NCBI GenBank assembly: GCA_003662515.1
Contig: QMYF01000010.1
Coordinates: forward strand, 1 to 8,287
DNA from: Candidatus Hecatellales archaeon
Lineage (GTDB): Archaea; Thermoproteota; Bathyarchaeia; Hecatellales; Hecatellaceae
Reading direction: 5' to 3'
DNA length: 8,287 nt
Each line of letters starts with the position of its first letter. Position 1 is the stretch's first letter. The notes under the pieces are model-generated. The model saw only the letters and a program-made list of their open reading frames with translations. It ran no database searches and was not told where the DNA came from. A program made the position numbers and the translations under genes. Below, one piece after another: positions 1 through 5,898 of the stretch.

Positions 1-1411
1 AACTGTAAGTTTTAACCTCAGCGTCGGGAGCTATGTCAACCGGGAAAACCAGCTGTCCCACCTGGCCTGGCTGGATGGATGGAACAAAAGCTGAAACCGT
101 GGCTTCGCCGTGAGTGCCGGAGAAGGGGGCCTCCAGCTGCAGTTCACCTTTCACTCCAACCATGGTTCGGCTGCCCTTATTCTGGACGGCTATGTAGAGA
201 GGAGCTGCCTCATCTCCAGGCCCGGCCCTAACAGGCTTATCCATGCTCCCCCAGCCAGCATCCACCACCTCAACCTTAACGCTGGGAACCGTTTGCTCCC
301 CAACCTTAAACCCTACGGTTTTAACCTCGCCTCGGACAAGGCCTCCAGCATTGTAGGTGAGGGTTAAGGTTGCCTGGGCGGCGGAGCCCACAGCCGCCGT
401 GGAAGCGTAAAGCTGAACCGTGAAGGATACGGATTCGCCGGAAGCCACCTGCTCAAAACGCCAGCAACTATCCTCGCCGAGCAGGCTTAAGGTGGCTGGA
501 AGCGTGAGGGAGACCTCTAAGTCTTCTACGGCCTCCCCGCCAACGTTGGTTAGGGTGAAGGTTACCGGGCTGGCTTCCGGCCTAACGGTTTGAGGTGAAA
601 CCTCTACGGAGAAGAATTCTCCCAGGCTTGAAACGGTTAAGGACAGGGTTCTAGTTTCGCTGTGGCTGTTCCCGTAGGCGTCCACATAGCTGAGGCTGAC
701 ATTTATAAGGTTGCTTCCCCCTTCAAGGCTCTCCGGAACATAAAGCTTCAAGGGAACCTCAACGGTGGAGCCTGCCTTCAGGCCTCCAACCCTGTAGTAG
801 CCGTCTCCCTCAGCCAAAGCCATCGGGGAAACCGGTGAAACCGTTACTTCAAGGCTGGAGGCATCCCCGCCTCCAAGGTTCTCCAGCTTCAGGTTTACAG
901 TTCTCCTGCCTGGGAGAACGGTATCCGGCTCAAGACTCGCCGAAATCTTAACCTCACCATATAGGGGGACTGGAACGTTAACCTCCACGTCTACGCCTGA
1001 AGCATACTTGCTGGTGAAAAGGGTTAACGTGAGGGGGACCTGGTAGGTTTTCAGCTCCGCATCCTCGTCGATGTTGAGCCGGAAGGTTAGGGTGAAGGTT
1101 CCTCCAGGCGTGATGGAGGAGGCTCCAGCATAAGCTTCACTCCCATGAACAGTGTTTCTGAAAGGTGTCCCAGCAAGGTTAAGCTTAGCCTCCACATAGT
1201 TTATGGTAACCGTGTCAAGGTTTTCCATTTCAATGTTTAGGGGAACCTCTAGGTCACCTGGCTCAGCTTGAACGGGAGCCGTTGAGGTCCCCCAGTAAAC
1301 TCTAACCACCTTAACTTTAACGGCGTCAGCTTGAGCTTCAAAACTTAAACTTTGAAGGCAGGCTAAAACCATGAGTAGGGCAACCAGCAAACCGATAACC
1401 TTATTCTTCAA
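1..1411 (-). CDS. Secreted S-layer-like (COG1361/CARDB/NEW3-type) repeat protein, partial at left edge
   Basis: The frame reads without a stop from a TTG at 1411 to the left edge (470 codons; the C-terminus is missing). The TTG overlaps the TGA of the upstream ABC ATPase gene (TTGA) and has a GGAGGTG ribosome-binding site 8 nt before it, which decides the start. Residues 1-28 look like a signal peptide: Lys2 and Lys4, a hydrophobic core at about 5-19, and a likely cut after AQA (26-28). The rest is rich in Val, Thr, Ser and Gly, in alternating beta-strand patterns with recurring 'L.N.G...' and 'v.PG' turns, as in the Ig-like CARDB/NEW3 domains of COG1361 surface proteins. A unit beginning near residue 31 (around W40-G41, then PGD 51-53) recurs from about residue 378 (W387-G388, PGD 398-400) and ends in DAE-x-KTY both times. 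Known context: such proteins sit beside LolD-type ATPases and FtsX-type permeases in archaea. I infer an extracytoplasmic partner of an ABC system; a plain surface-layer component is the alternative. Confidence 0.75.
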   Translation of the reverse strand, partial: MKNKVIGLLVALLMVLACLQSLSFEAQADAVKVKVVRVYWGTSTAPVQAEPGDLEVPLNIEMENLDTVTINYVEAKLNLAGTPFRNTVHGSEAYAGASSITPGGTFTLTFRLNIDEDAELKTYQVPLTLTLFTSKYASGVDVEVNVPVPLYGEVKISASLEPDTVLPGRRTVNLKLENLGGGDASSLEVTVSPVSPMALAEGDGYYRVGGLKAGSTVEVPLKLYVPESLEGGSNLINVSLSYVDAYGNSHSETRTLSLTVSSLGEFFSVEVSPQTVRPEASPVTFTLTNVGGEAVEDLEVSLTLPATLSLLGEDSCWRFEQVASGESVSFTVQLYASTAAVGSAAQATLTLTYNAGGLVRGEVKTVGFKVGEQTVPSVKVEVVDAGWGSMDKPVRAGPGDEAAPLYIAVQNKGSRTMVGVKGELQLEAPFSGTHGEATVSAFVPSIQPGQVGQLVFPVDIAPDAEVKTYS

Positions 1412-2136
1412 CCTTCAACCACCTCCTCCCTAACAATTCTTCCATCCCTTAAATGGACTATTCGGTCGGTCATGGCAGCCAGTTCAAGGTTGTGGGTTAC
1501 CACCACCACTGTGGCCCCCCTCTCCCGGCAAAGCCTTCTAAGCAGCTCGAAAATGCTTCTCCCCGTCTTAGAGTCTAGGTTTCCCGTGGGCTCATCAGCC
1601 AACACGAGAGCAGGATCATTGATTAGGGCTCGAGCTATAGCTACCCGCTGCTGTTCCCCGCCGCTGAGTTCCACCGGTTTACGGTGAGCCTTATCCTCTA
1701 AGCCCATAAGCCTTAACAGTTCGAGAGCTTTCCTCCGCCTTTCAGCCGGCGGTATTCCTAAAACCATGGCTGGAAGCTCCACGTTTCTGAGGACGCTGGT
1801 GCGGTTTACAAGGTTGTAGGCTTGGAAGACGAAGCCTATCTTCTCGTTTCTAAGCCTCGCCAGCCGGCTTCCATCAAGGTTTGAAACGTCTACCCCGTCG
1901 ATGAAAATTTTCCCGCTGGTAGGCTTATCCAAGGTTCCCAGCAGGTTCAGTAAGGTTGACTTCCCTGAGCCTGAAGGCCCCACCACTGCCAGAAACTCGC
2001 CTCTCCTAATCTTCAAGTTTACATCTCTCAGCGCGTAGACTTCATGGGTTCCCGTCCTGTAAATCTTGGTTAAACCTATGGTTTCCGCTGCGTAGCCTAC
2101 TTCTTCGCTTAAGGCCTGTAAGGCCACCCTAACCAT
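1408..2136 (-). CDS. ABC transporter ATP-binding protein, LolD/MacB type
   Basis: A complete 242-aa ATPase subunit. Visible motifs in order: Walker A GPSGSGKST (53-61), Q-loop Gln105 in FVFQAYNLV, signature LSGGEQQR (157-164), Walker B plus D-loop LVLADEPTGNLD (178-189), and H-loop His215 in VTHN. The 'FVFQ.yNL' and 'NVELPAM' wording and the length are typical of the LolD/MacB/FtsE-like branch (COG1136), which drives MacB/FtsX-type permeases for lipoprotein release, peptide export or mechanotransmission rather than simple solute uptake. There are no membrane segments, so it would sit on the cytoplasmic face. The ATG at 2136 has no good ribosome-binding site, but TTTAAA lies 27-32 nt upstream, fitting a leaderless transcript. 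The first about 18 residues extend beyond the usual family start; GTG at 2127 is an alternative. The next gene overlaps its stop codon. No permease is visible; it may follow the surface protein beyond the left edge. Confidence 0.95.
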   Translation of the reverse strand: MVRVALQALSEEVGYAAETIGLTKIYRTGTHEVYALRDVNLKIRRGEFLAVVGPSGSGKSTLLNLLGTLDKPTSGKIFIDGVDVSNLDGSRLARLRNEKIGFVFQAYNLVNRTSVLRNVELPAMVLGIPPAERRRKALELLRLMGLEDKAHRKPVELSGGEQQRVAIARALINDPALVLADEPTGNLDSKTGRSIFELLRRLCRERGATVVVVTHNLELAAMTDRIVHLRDGRIVREEVVEG

Positions 2137-2162
2137 CCGCCGAAATGGCTGAAATTTAAGCC

Positions 2163-2168
2163 TTTAAA
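2163..2168 (-). promoter_or_regulatory. Putative TATA box for the ABC/surface-protein operon
   Basis: TTTAAA on the minus strand lies 27-32 nt before the ATG at 2136, the spacing expected between an archaeal TATA box and the first base of a leaderless mRNA. The assignment rests on position and composition only. Confidence 0.45.
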
Positions 2169-2342
2169 GCTTAAAGGGGGTCTTCAATATTAAGGCTTCT
2201 CCAACCCGCCATTTAACCATGAACTCTTAAACCCGCCCCCTGTTCAACCCAACATTTTTAGACTTTCAAGCATGGCCAACCTAAGGCTGAAGGCTTCCAG
2301 CATCCCCCCAAGCCTCGATAATAGGCTTCCCAGCCAGGCTAC

Positions 2343-2350
2343 CTTTATTT
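2343..2350 (+). promoter_or_regulatory. Putative TATA box for the gene starting at 2373
   Basis: CTTTATTT lies 23-30 nt before the TTG at 2373. This fits leaderless transcription starting at or next to that codon, and it is the main reason for preferring 2373 as the start. Confidence 0.4.
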
Positions 2351-2372
2351 CCTAAGGTAGTAAAGAGTTTCT

Positions 2373-2804
2373 TTGGGATACGCTTTGACAGACCGCCAAG
2401 GCTTCCCATCGAAGGCTAGGCTTCCAAACCGCCAGCGGGAAGAAGTTGAAAGAATACGCCGCCTACTTAAAACCGTTAGGGAACTAGCCTCCGTCTATCA
2501 TGGAACCTGCTCAGAGTTAAGCAACCTTTCCAGGGAGCTCGACCAGGTTGAAGAGCTTTTAAGGAAAGACCAGTTTGGCGAGGTGGGAAGAAAGCTTACC
2601 AGGCTTGGGGTTCTATGCCTCGCCATTCCTGAACCTATTGCCAGCAACCTTTGCGGGGGAATCCTGCTTACCACGGGGCTGATTCTAAGCAAGCTTGACA
2701 GGGGCTGCCTGGACTGGGATGCCCTCCACCACGAGCTTCACAGAAACCTCCACGACCTCCATAGGCTTAAAAGGGAAATAGCCTCGTTAAAACTGAACAT
2801 TTAG
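2373..2804 (+). CDS. Small helical protein with a central hydrophobic segment, function unknown
   Basis: I do not recognise a named family. The 143-aa product has three parts: a charged, probably coiled-coil N-terminal half (about 21-66, rich in Glu, Arg and Leu heptad-like spacing); a hydrophobic middle (about 78-107) containing PEP at 86-88 and glycine pairs, long enough for one membrane pass or a membrane-embedded hairpin; and a charged, His-rich C-terminal helix (about 114-142). The start is TTG with a TATA-like box 23-30 nt upstream and no ribosome-binding site, so a leaderless mRNA is likely; another in-frame TTG lies four codons downstream. The gene converges with the minus-strand gene at 2801-3574 and their stop codons overlap. 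The ordered architecture and promoter position suggest a real gene. A membrane-anchored coiled-coil protein is the most that can be inferred. Confidence 0.6.
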   Translation: MGYALTDRQGFPSKARLPNRQREEVERIRRLLKTVRELASVYHGTCSELSNLSRELDQVEELLRKDQFGEVGRKLTRLGVLCLAIPEPIASNLCGGILLTTGLILSKLDRGCLDWDALHHELHRNLHDLHRLKREIASLKLNI

Positions 2805-3574
2805 CCTTCACCGCTGGAAGCCCACCTACGGTAGGCTTCATCAAGATTCCTGCTGGTAAGCACAAATTTTCTAACATAGTTCACATGGGCTTTCACAAGC
2901 CTTTCAATTTCCAGGTCTCCCGCCTTCCCCTCAGCCACCTTCACCTTCAAAGTTTCCAGCGGAGTAGGCTTATAGTCAGGTTCAACCTCTAAAACCTCCA
3001 CCTTCAAGCCTCTCTCCCTGAGTTTCCCAGCCAAAGCAGATTTTGGAACCAGCGAAACACAGGTTTTAGTCTTGTAGCGTTCCGCCCAGCTGGCTAGAAG
3101 TTCTGCTTCCTCCTCTAAGGCTTCCCTTCCAGCCTCAGCCTCCTCCTCGAGAAGCCTCCTCCATTCGGCTACGTCCACCCTGCTGGAGGCCATAGCCCTC
3201 ATGGTCAGCAAAGCTATCTTAACAGCCAGCTGGGAGGAGAAATACTCGTAGGAGCTGCTCCCATAACAGCGCACCTCAAGCCTTGGATTACGCCTTTTAA
3301 GGCTTCCAAGCTGCCTTAACAGGGGTTCAGCATGGTACTCCCAGGTTTCCGAGGTTTCCTGGGGGAGAAGCCTGCTACGTTTAAGCTCAGCCAGCACGTA
3401 GCTGTAGGGTAAGCCTTCAGCCAGCATACGGATATACTCTTCGATTTCCCGTGAGAAGTCGAGGAATAAGGCTTCATGCTTAAGGTTTAGGAGGAGGCCT
3501 GCCAGCTTGGCTGTGCTCGATCTGAGCCTTGGACTGGAGATCAGGGTTACCCTGTTGGGCATGCCAAGGCTCAA
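2801..3574 (-). CDS. Conserved-looking 257-aa cytoplasmic protein, function unknown
   Basis: I do not recognise the family with confidence. The N-terminus (about 7-16) is a beta strand, VTLISS, leading into a helix, followed by a second strand ALFLDFSREIEEY (35-47); another strand, LEVRCYGSSSYEY, is near 99-111. The middle (about 125-170) is a long acidic helix. A further strand-helix-strand (CVSLVPKSALAGKL, then KVEVLEVEPDY) spans about 172-201. The C-terminus is helical, with HVNYVRKFVLTSRNLDEAYRRW. The alternating strands and helices, with an early 'P..R..S' and 'FLDF', loosely recall TraB/PrgY- or ChaN-like alpha/beta folds; that is only an impression. No signal peptide or membrane segment is seen. 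TTG at 3574 is supported by a TATA-like TATAA 23-27 nt upstream; ATG at 3562 is an alternative. It is divergent from eL13. Confidence 0.75.
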   Translation of the reverse strand: MSLGMPNRVTLISSPRLRSSTAKLAGLLLNLKHEALFLDFSREIEEYIRMLAEGLPYSYVLAELKRSRLLPQETSETWEYHAEPLLRQLGSLKRRNPRLEVRCYGSSSYEYFSSQLAVKIALLTMRAMASSRVDVAEWRRLLEEEAEAGREALEEEAELLASWAERYKTKTCVSLVPKSALAGKLRERGLKVEVLEVEPDYKPTPLETLKVKVAEGKAGDLEIERLVKAHVNYVRKFVLTSRNLDEAYRRWASSGEG

Positions 3575-3596
3575 ATATTTAGGCTTTCAAAGAGCC

Positions 3597-3601
3597 TTAT
3601 A
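3597..3601 (-). promoter_or_regulatory. Putative TATA box for the gene starting at 3574
   Basis: On the minus strand the sequence reads CTCTATAAGG, with TATAA 23-27 nt before the TTG at 3574, fitting a leaderless transcript. A second AT-rich run (AAATATTT, about 3573-3580) is too close to the start to serve it. Confidence 0.4.
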
Positions 3602-3624
3602 GAGTTTTACCTTCACCTACATCC

Positions 3625-3631
3625 TTATATA
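3625..3631 (+). promoter_or_regulatory. Putative TATA box for the eL13 gene
   Basis: TTATATA within the near-palindrome CCTTATATAGG is the best TATA match in the window. It would place transcription start near 3652-3658, downstream of the first possible start codon (TTG 3635). This argues that translation of eL13 begins at the later TTG (3695). Confidence 0.55.
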
Positions 3632-3694
3632 GGCTTGGAAACCCTTTTAGGGAAGCAGAAGCCTTTCCAAACCTTTCAGGAGGCCTATGAAGCC

Positions 3695-4069
3695 TTGAGT
3701 TCAGCCAGCACCCACAACTATCCGCTGGTTATAGGCCATACGGGACGGCCGAGGAAGGGGAGAGGCTTCAGCTTAGGCGAACTCAGAGAGGCGGGAATAA
3801 GCCTTGACAAGGCTAAACGCCTGGGCCTTTACATTGACAAGCGTAGGGACACCGTCCACCAGGAAAACGTGGAAGCCCTGAAAGATTTGGTGGAGCTTCT
3901 CGAGAAGGGGGAAATCCCACCTCAGGTTAAATCTAAGCCCTCTGAGAGGCAGAGGTTTGGAAGCCCTGCTAAGGGTAGAGCCTTCCGTGGGCTTACCGCC
4001 GCGGGGAAGAAGTCTCGAGGCCTCTACAAGGTGGAGTATAGGAGGCATCCGCAGCATAAGTGGGACTAG
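3695..4069 (+). CDS. rpl13e: Large ribosomal subunit protein eL13 (L13e)
   Basis: A small basic protein whose core, GRGFSLGELREAGI followed by A..LGLYID.RRDTVHQENVE.L, matches the conserved L13e signature found in eukaryotic eL13 and its short archaeal homologues. It would be part of the large ribosomal subunit, binding rRNA. After the core come a Pro/Lys/Arg-rich linker and a basic tail (RGLTAAGKKSRGLYKVEYRR) probably running along rRNA. Start choice: TTG 3695 has GGAGG at 3679-3683 (11 nt away) and lies downstream of the expected transcription start, giving 124 aa. An upstream in-frame TTG at 3635 would add 20 residues but sits only 3 nt after the TATA box and lacks a ribosome-binding site. 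eL13 is found mainly in TACK/Asgard-type archaea, which informs the lineage guess. The family call is firm; the start is less so. Confidence 0.9.
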   Translation: MSSASTHNYPLVIGHTGRPRKGRGFSLGELREAGISLDKAKRLGLYIDKRRDTVHQENVEALKDLVELLEKGEIPPQVKSKPSERQRFGSPAKGRAFRGLTAAGKKSRGLYKVEYRRHPQHKWD

Positions 4070-4119
4070 CCGGGGAGAAGCCTATTGAGGCTGGAAAACG
4101 GCGAAATTCCCGGAAAACC

Positions 4120-4127
4120 TTAAATAT
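4120..4127 (+). promoter_or_regulatory. Putative TATA box of the thermosome operon
   Basis: TTAAATAT follows a purine-rich, BRE-like CGGAAAACC and predicts transcription start near 4150, leaving a leader of roughly 45-50 nt. That agrees with the G-rich ribosome-binding site before the ATG at 4197. Confidence 0.5.
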
Positions 4128-4135
4128 CCGTGGGC

Positions 4136-4154
4136 TTTTCCCTTTTCAGGAAAA
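4136..4154. promoter_or_regulatory. Inverted repeat at the predicted thermosome transcription start, candidate operator
   Basis: TTTTCC (4136-4141) and GGAAAA (4149-4154) form perfect 6-nt arms around a 7-nt spacer, between the TATA box and the start codon and overlapping the predicted transcription start. A dimeric repressor binding here would block initiation, and archaeal chaperonin genes are often heat-regulated. No specific regulator can be named, and the region is AT-rich enough that the repeat could be chance. Confidence 0.3.
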
Positions 4155-4196
4155 ATACAAAAAATTTGTGGAAGGTTTTCAGGGGGTTGATGACGT

Positions 4197-5879
4197 ATGG
4201 CTCAGGCCATTCCAGCCGTAACCGAGTCTGGTCAGCCCGTCCTCATCTTGAAGGAGGGCACGACCCAGACTCGGGGCCGAGAAGCCCAGCGAAACAACAT
4301 TACCGCCGCCAAAATCGTAGCTGAAATTGTTAGAACTTCTCTTGGACCTAAAGGCATGGATAAAATGCTGGTTTCAAGCTTCGGAGACGTTACGATCACC
4401 AATGATGGCGCTACCATTCTTAAGGAGATGGACATTCAGCATCCTGCCGCCAAAATGCTGGTGGAAACTGCTAAAGCCACCGACCAGGAGGTTGGAGATG
4501 GAACCACAAGCGTGGTTATACTGGCTGGAGCCCTCCTAGAGAGGGCTGAGCTTCTCATCGACAAGAATGTTCACCCAACCATTATTGTGGACGGCTATGC
4601 TAAGGCTGTGGAGAAGGCTATTGAAATCTGCAATGAGGTGGCTGTTCCCTTCGAGCCCACCGACAGGAAGGTTCTCAAGAAGCTGGCTATGACGGCTATG
4701 GCTAGCAAGGTGGTGGCGGAGAACAGGGACTATCTGGCCGACCTGGCTGTTGAGGCTGTTCTCCAGATCGCTGAGAAAACCGATAAAGGCTACAGGATTG
4801 ACATCAGCGACATTAAGCTGGAGAAAAAGTCTGGAGCCTCCATAACCGACACCAAGCTTATCCGAGGAATCGCCATAGACAAGGAGGTAGTCCATCCAGG
4901 CATGCCTAAGCGGATAGAGAAGGCGAAGATAGCCCTGTTAAACTGTCCATTGGAAATTGAGAAAACCGAGTTTGACGCTAAGATTCACATTGAGAGCCCT
5001 GAGCAGATGAAGGCTTTCCTCGATGAGGAGGCCAGAATCCTCAGGGAGATGGTTGATAAGATTAAGGGTGTTGGTGCCAACGTAGTCTTCTGCCAAAAAG
5101 GAATAGACGACATGGCCCAACACTTCCTAGCCAAGCAGGGAATCCTCGCCGTGCGCAGAGTTAAAGAGTCAGACATGGACAAGCTGGCTAAGGCTACCGG
5201 CGGACGGGTGGTCAACAGCGTTGACATGCTCACCGCCTCCGACCTCGGCGAGGCTGAGCTCGTGGAAGAGCGGAAGGTGGGCACCGACAAGTGGGTTTTC
5301 GTTGAGGGCTGCAAGAATCCGAGGTCGCTCACCCTGCTAATTAGGGGTGGAACCGACAGAGTGGTAGATGAGGCTGAGCGCTCCCTCCACGACGCCATCT
5401 CCGTGCTGAGAGACGCCATCCTCAAGCCTAAAATCGTGGCTGGAGGAGGAGCCCTTGAAGCCGAGGTGGCTTTGAGGCTTAGAAGCTGGGCTCAAGGCCT
5501 CTCCGGCAGGGAGCAGCTAGCCGCCCTAGACTTCGCCGACGCCCTTGAAGTCATTCCGCTAACCCTAGCCGAGAACGCCGGCCTCGACCCGATTGACATT
5601 CAGGTAGAGCTTAGAGCCCGCCACGAGAAAGGCGGGAAGTGGGTGGGCGTCGACGTGTTTGAGGGCAAGCTTAAAGACATGTTCAAGGAGGACGTTGTTG
5701 AGCCTGTGATGGTTAAGGAGCAGATCATCAAGGCTGCCTTCGAGGCTGCCTCAATGATTCTCCGCATCGACGACGTTATTGCGGCTTCCAAGGTGAAGTC
5801 CTCCGAATCCACAGGCAAGAAGAGTTCAGGCACGGGAGGAGAGGAGTCTGAATCCTCCACATCCTCTTCCGAATTTTAA
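4197..5879 (+). CDS. ths: Thermosome subunit (group II chaperonin), first paralogue
   Basis: A complete 560-aa subunit of the ATP-driven double-ring folding machine of the archaeal cytoplasm, homologous to eukaryotic CCT/TRiC. ATP-site motifs are intact: LGPKGMDK (49-56), NDGAT (69-73), GDGTT (100-104, with Asp101) and ERSLHDA with Asp399, followed by AGGGALEAE (415-423) and [12 protein letters not shown] (457-468). The apical domain spans roughly 215-370; the segment at about 258-300 should form the helical protrusion that acts as a built-in lid, so no GroES partner is needed. The end (about 535-560) is a Ser/Glu/Gly-rich tail, not the GGM-type repeat common in thermosomes. The ATG has GGGGGT 9 nt upstream. 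The next gene follows after 19 nt, so the two are probably co-transcribed. Alpha versus beta cannot be assigned from this sequence alone. Confidence 0.98.
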   Translation: MAQAIPAVTESGQPVLILKEGTTQTRGREAQRNNITAAKIVAEIVRTSLGPKGMDKMLVSSFGDVTITNDGATILKEMDIQHPAAKMLVETAKATDQEVGDGTTSVVILAGALLERAELLIDKNVHPTIIVDGYAKAVEKAIEICNEVAVPFEPTDRKVLKKLAMTAMASKVVAENRDYLADLAVEAVLQIAEKTDKGYRIDISDIKLEKKSGASITDTKLIRGIAIDKEVVHPGMPKRIEKAKIALLNCPLEIEKTEFDAKIHIESPEQMKAFLDEEARILREMVDKIKGVGANVVFCQKGIDDMAQHFLAKQGILAVRRVKESDMDKLAKATGGRVVNSVDMLTASDLGEAELVEERKVGTDKWVFVEGCKNPRSLTLLIRGGTDRVVDEAERSLHDAISVLRDAILKPKIVAGGGALEAEVALRLRSWAQGLSGREQLAALDFADALEVIPLTLAENAGLDPIDIQVELRARHEKGGKWVGVDVFEGKLKDMFKEDVVEPVMVKEQIIKAAFEAASMILRIDDVIAASKVKSSESTGKKSSGTGGEESESSTSSSEF

Positions 5880-5882
5880 GCT

Positions 5883-5890
5883 GGAGGTGA
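5883..5890 (+). promoter_or_regulatory. Strong Shine-Dalgarno site for the second thermosome gene
   Basis: GGAGGTGA, the full anti-16S consensus, lies 8 nt before the ATG at 5899 in the 19-nt gap after the first subunit's stop codon. It fixes the start and supports translation from a dicistronic mRNA. It is the best ribosome-binding site in the window. Confidence 0.85.
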
Positions 5891-5898
5891 AGTAGGCA

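Larger units (their letters stand above)
2137..2372. other. Divergent intergenic region between the ABC operon and the small helical protein
   Basis: These 236 nt hold the TATA-like elements of the two divergent genes (2163-2168 minus, 2343-2350 plus). In between I see no convincing ORF, tRNA, C/D-box RNA or tandem repeat. The stretch contains about five copies of AGGCTT/AAGCCT (near 2159, 2192, 2293, 2308 and 2324), far above chance; see the findings. Confidence 0.5.

Noticed and set aside
110..367. An 85-codon plus-strand frame near the left edge
   Set aside because: It is antisense to the surface-protein gene, which reads uninterrupted for 470 codons with a signal peptide and repeated domains.
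4183..4194. TTGATGA before the first thermosome gene as a C/D-box sRNA box C
   Set aside because: No suitably spaced D, C' and D' boxes follow, and the sequence is explained as the ribosome-binding region before the ATG.
4130..4324. A 64-codon plus-strand frame overlapping the start of the first thermosome gene
   Set aside because: It runs through the promoter leader and out of frame into the chaperonin gene, with no start signals and no family resemblance.
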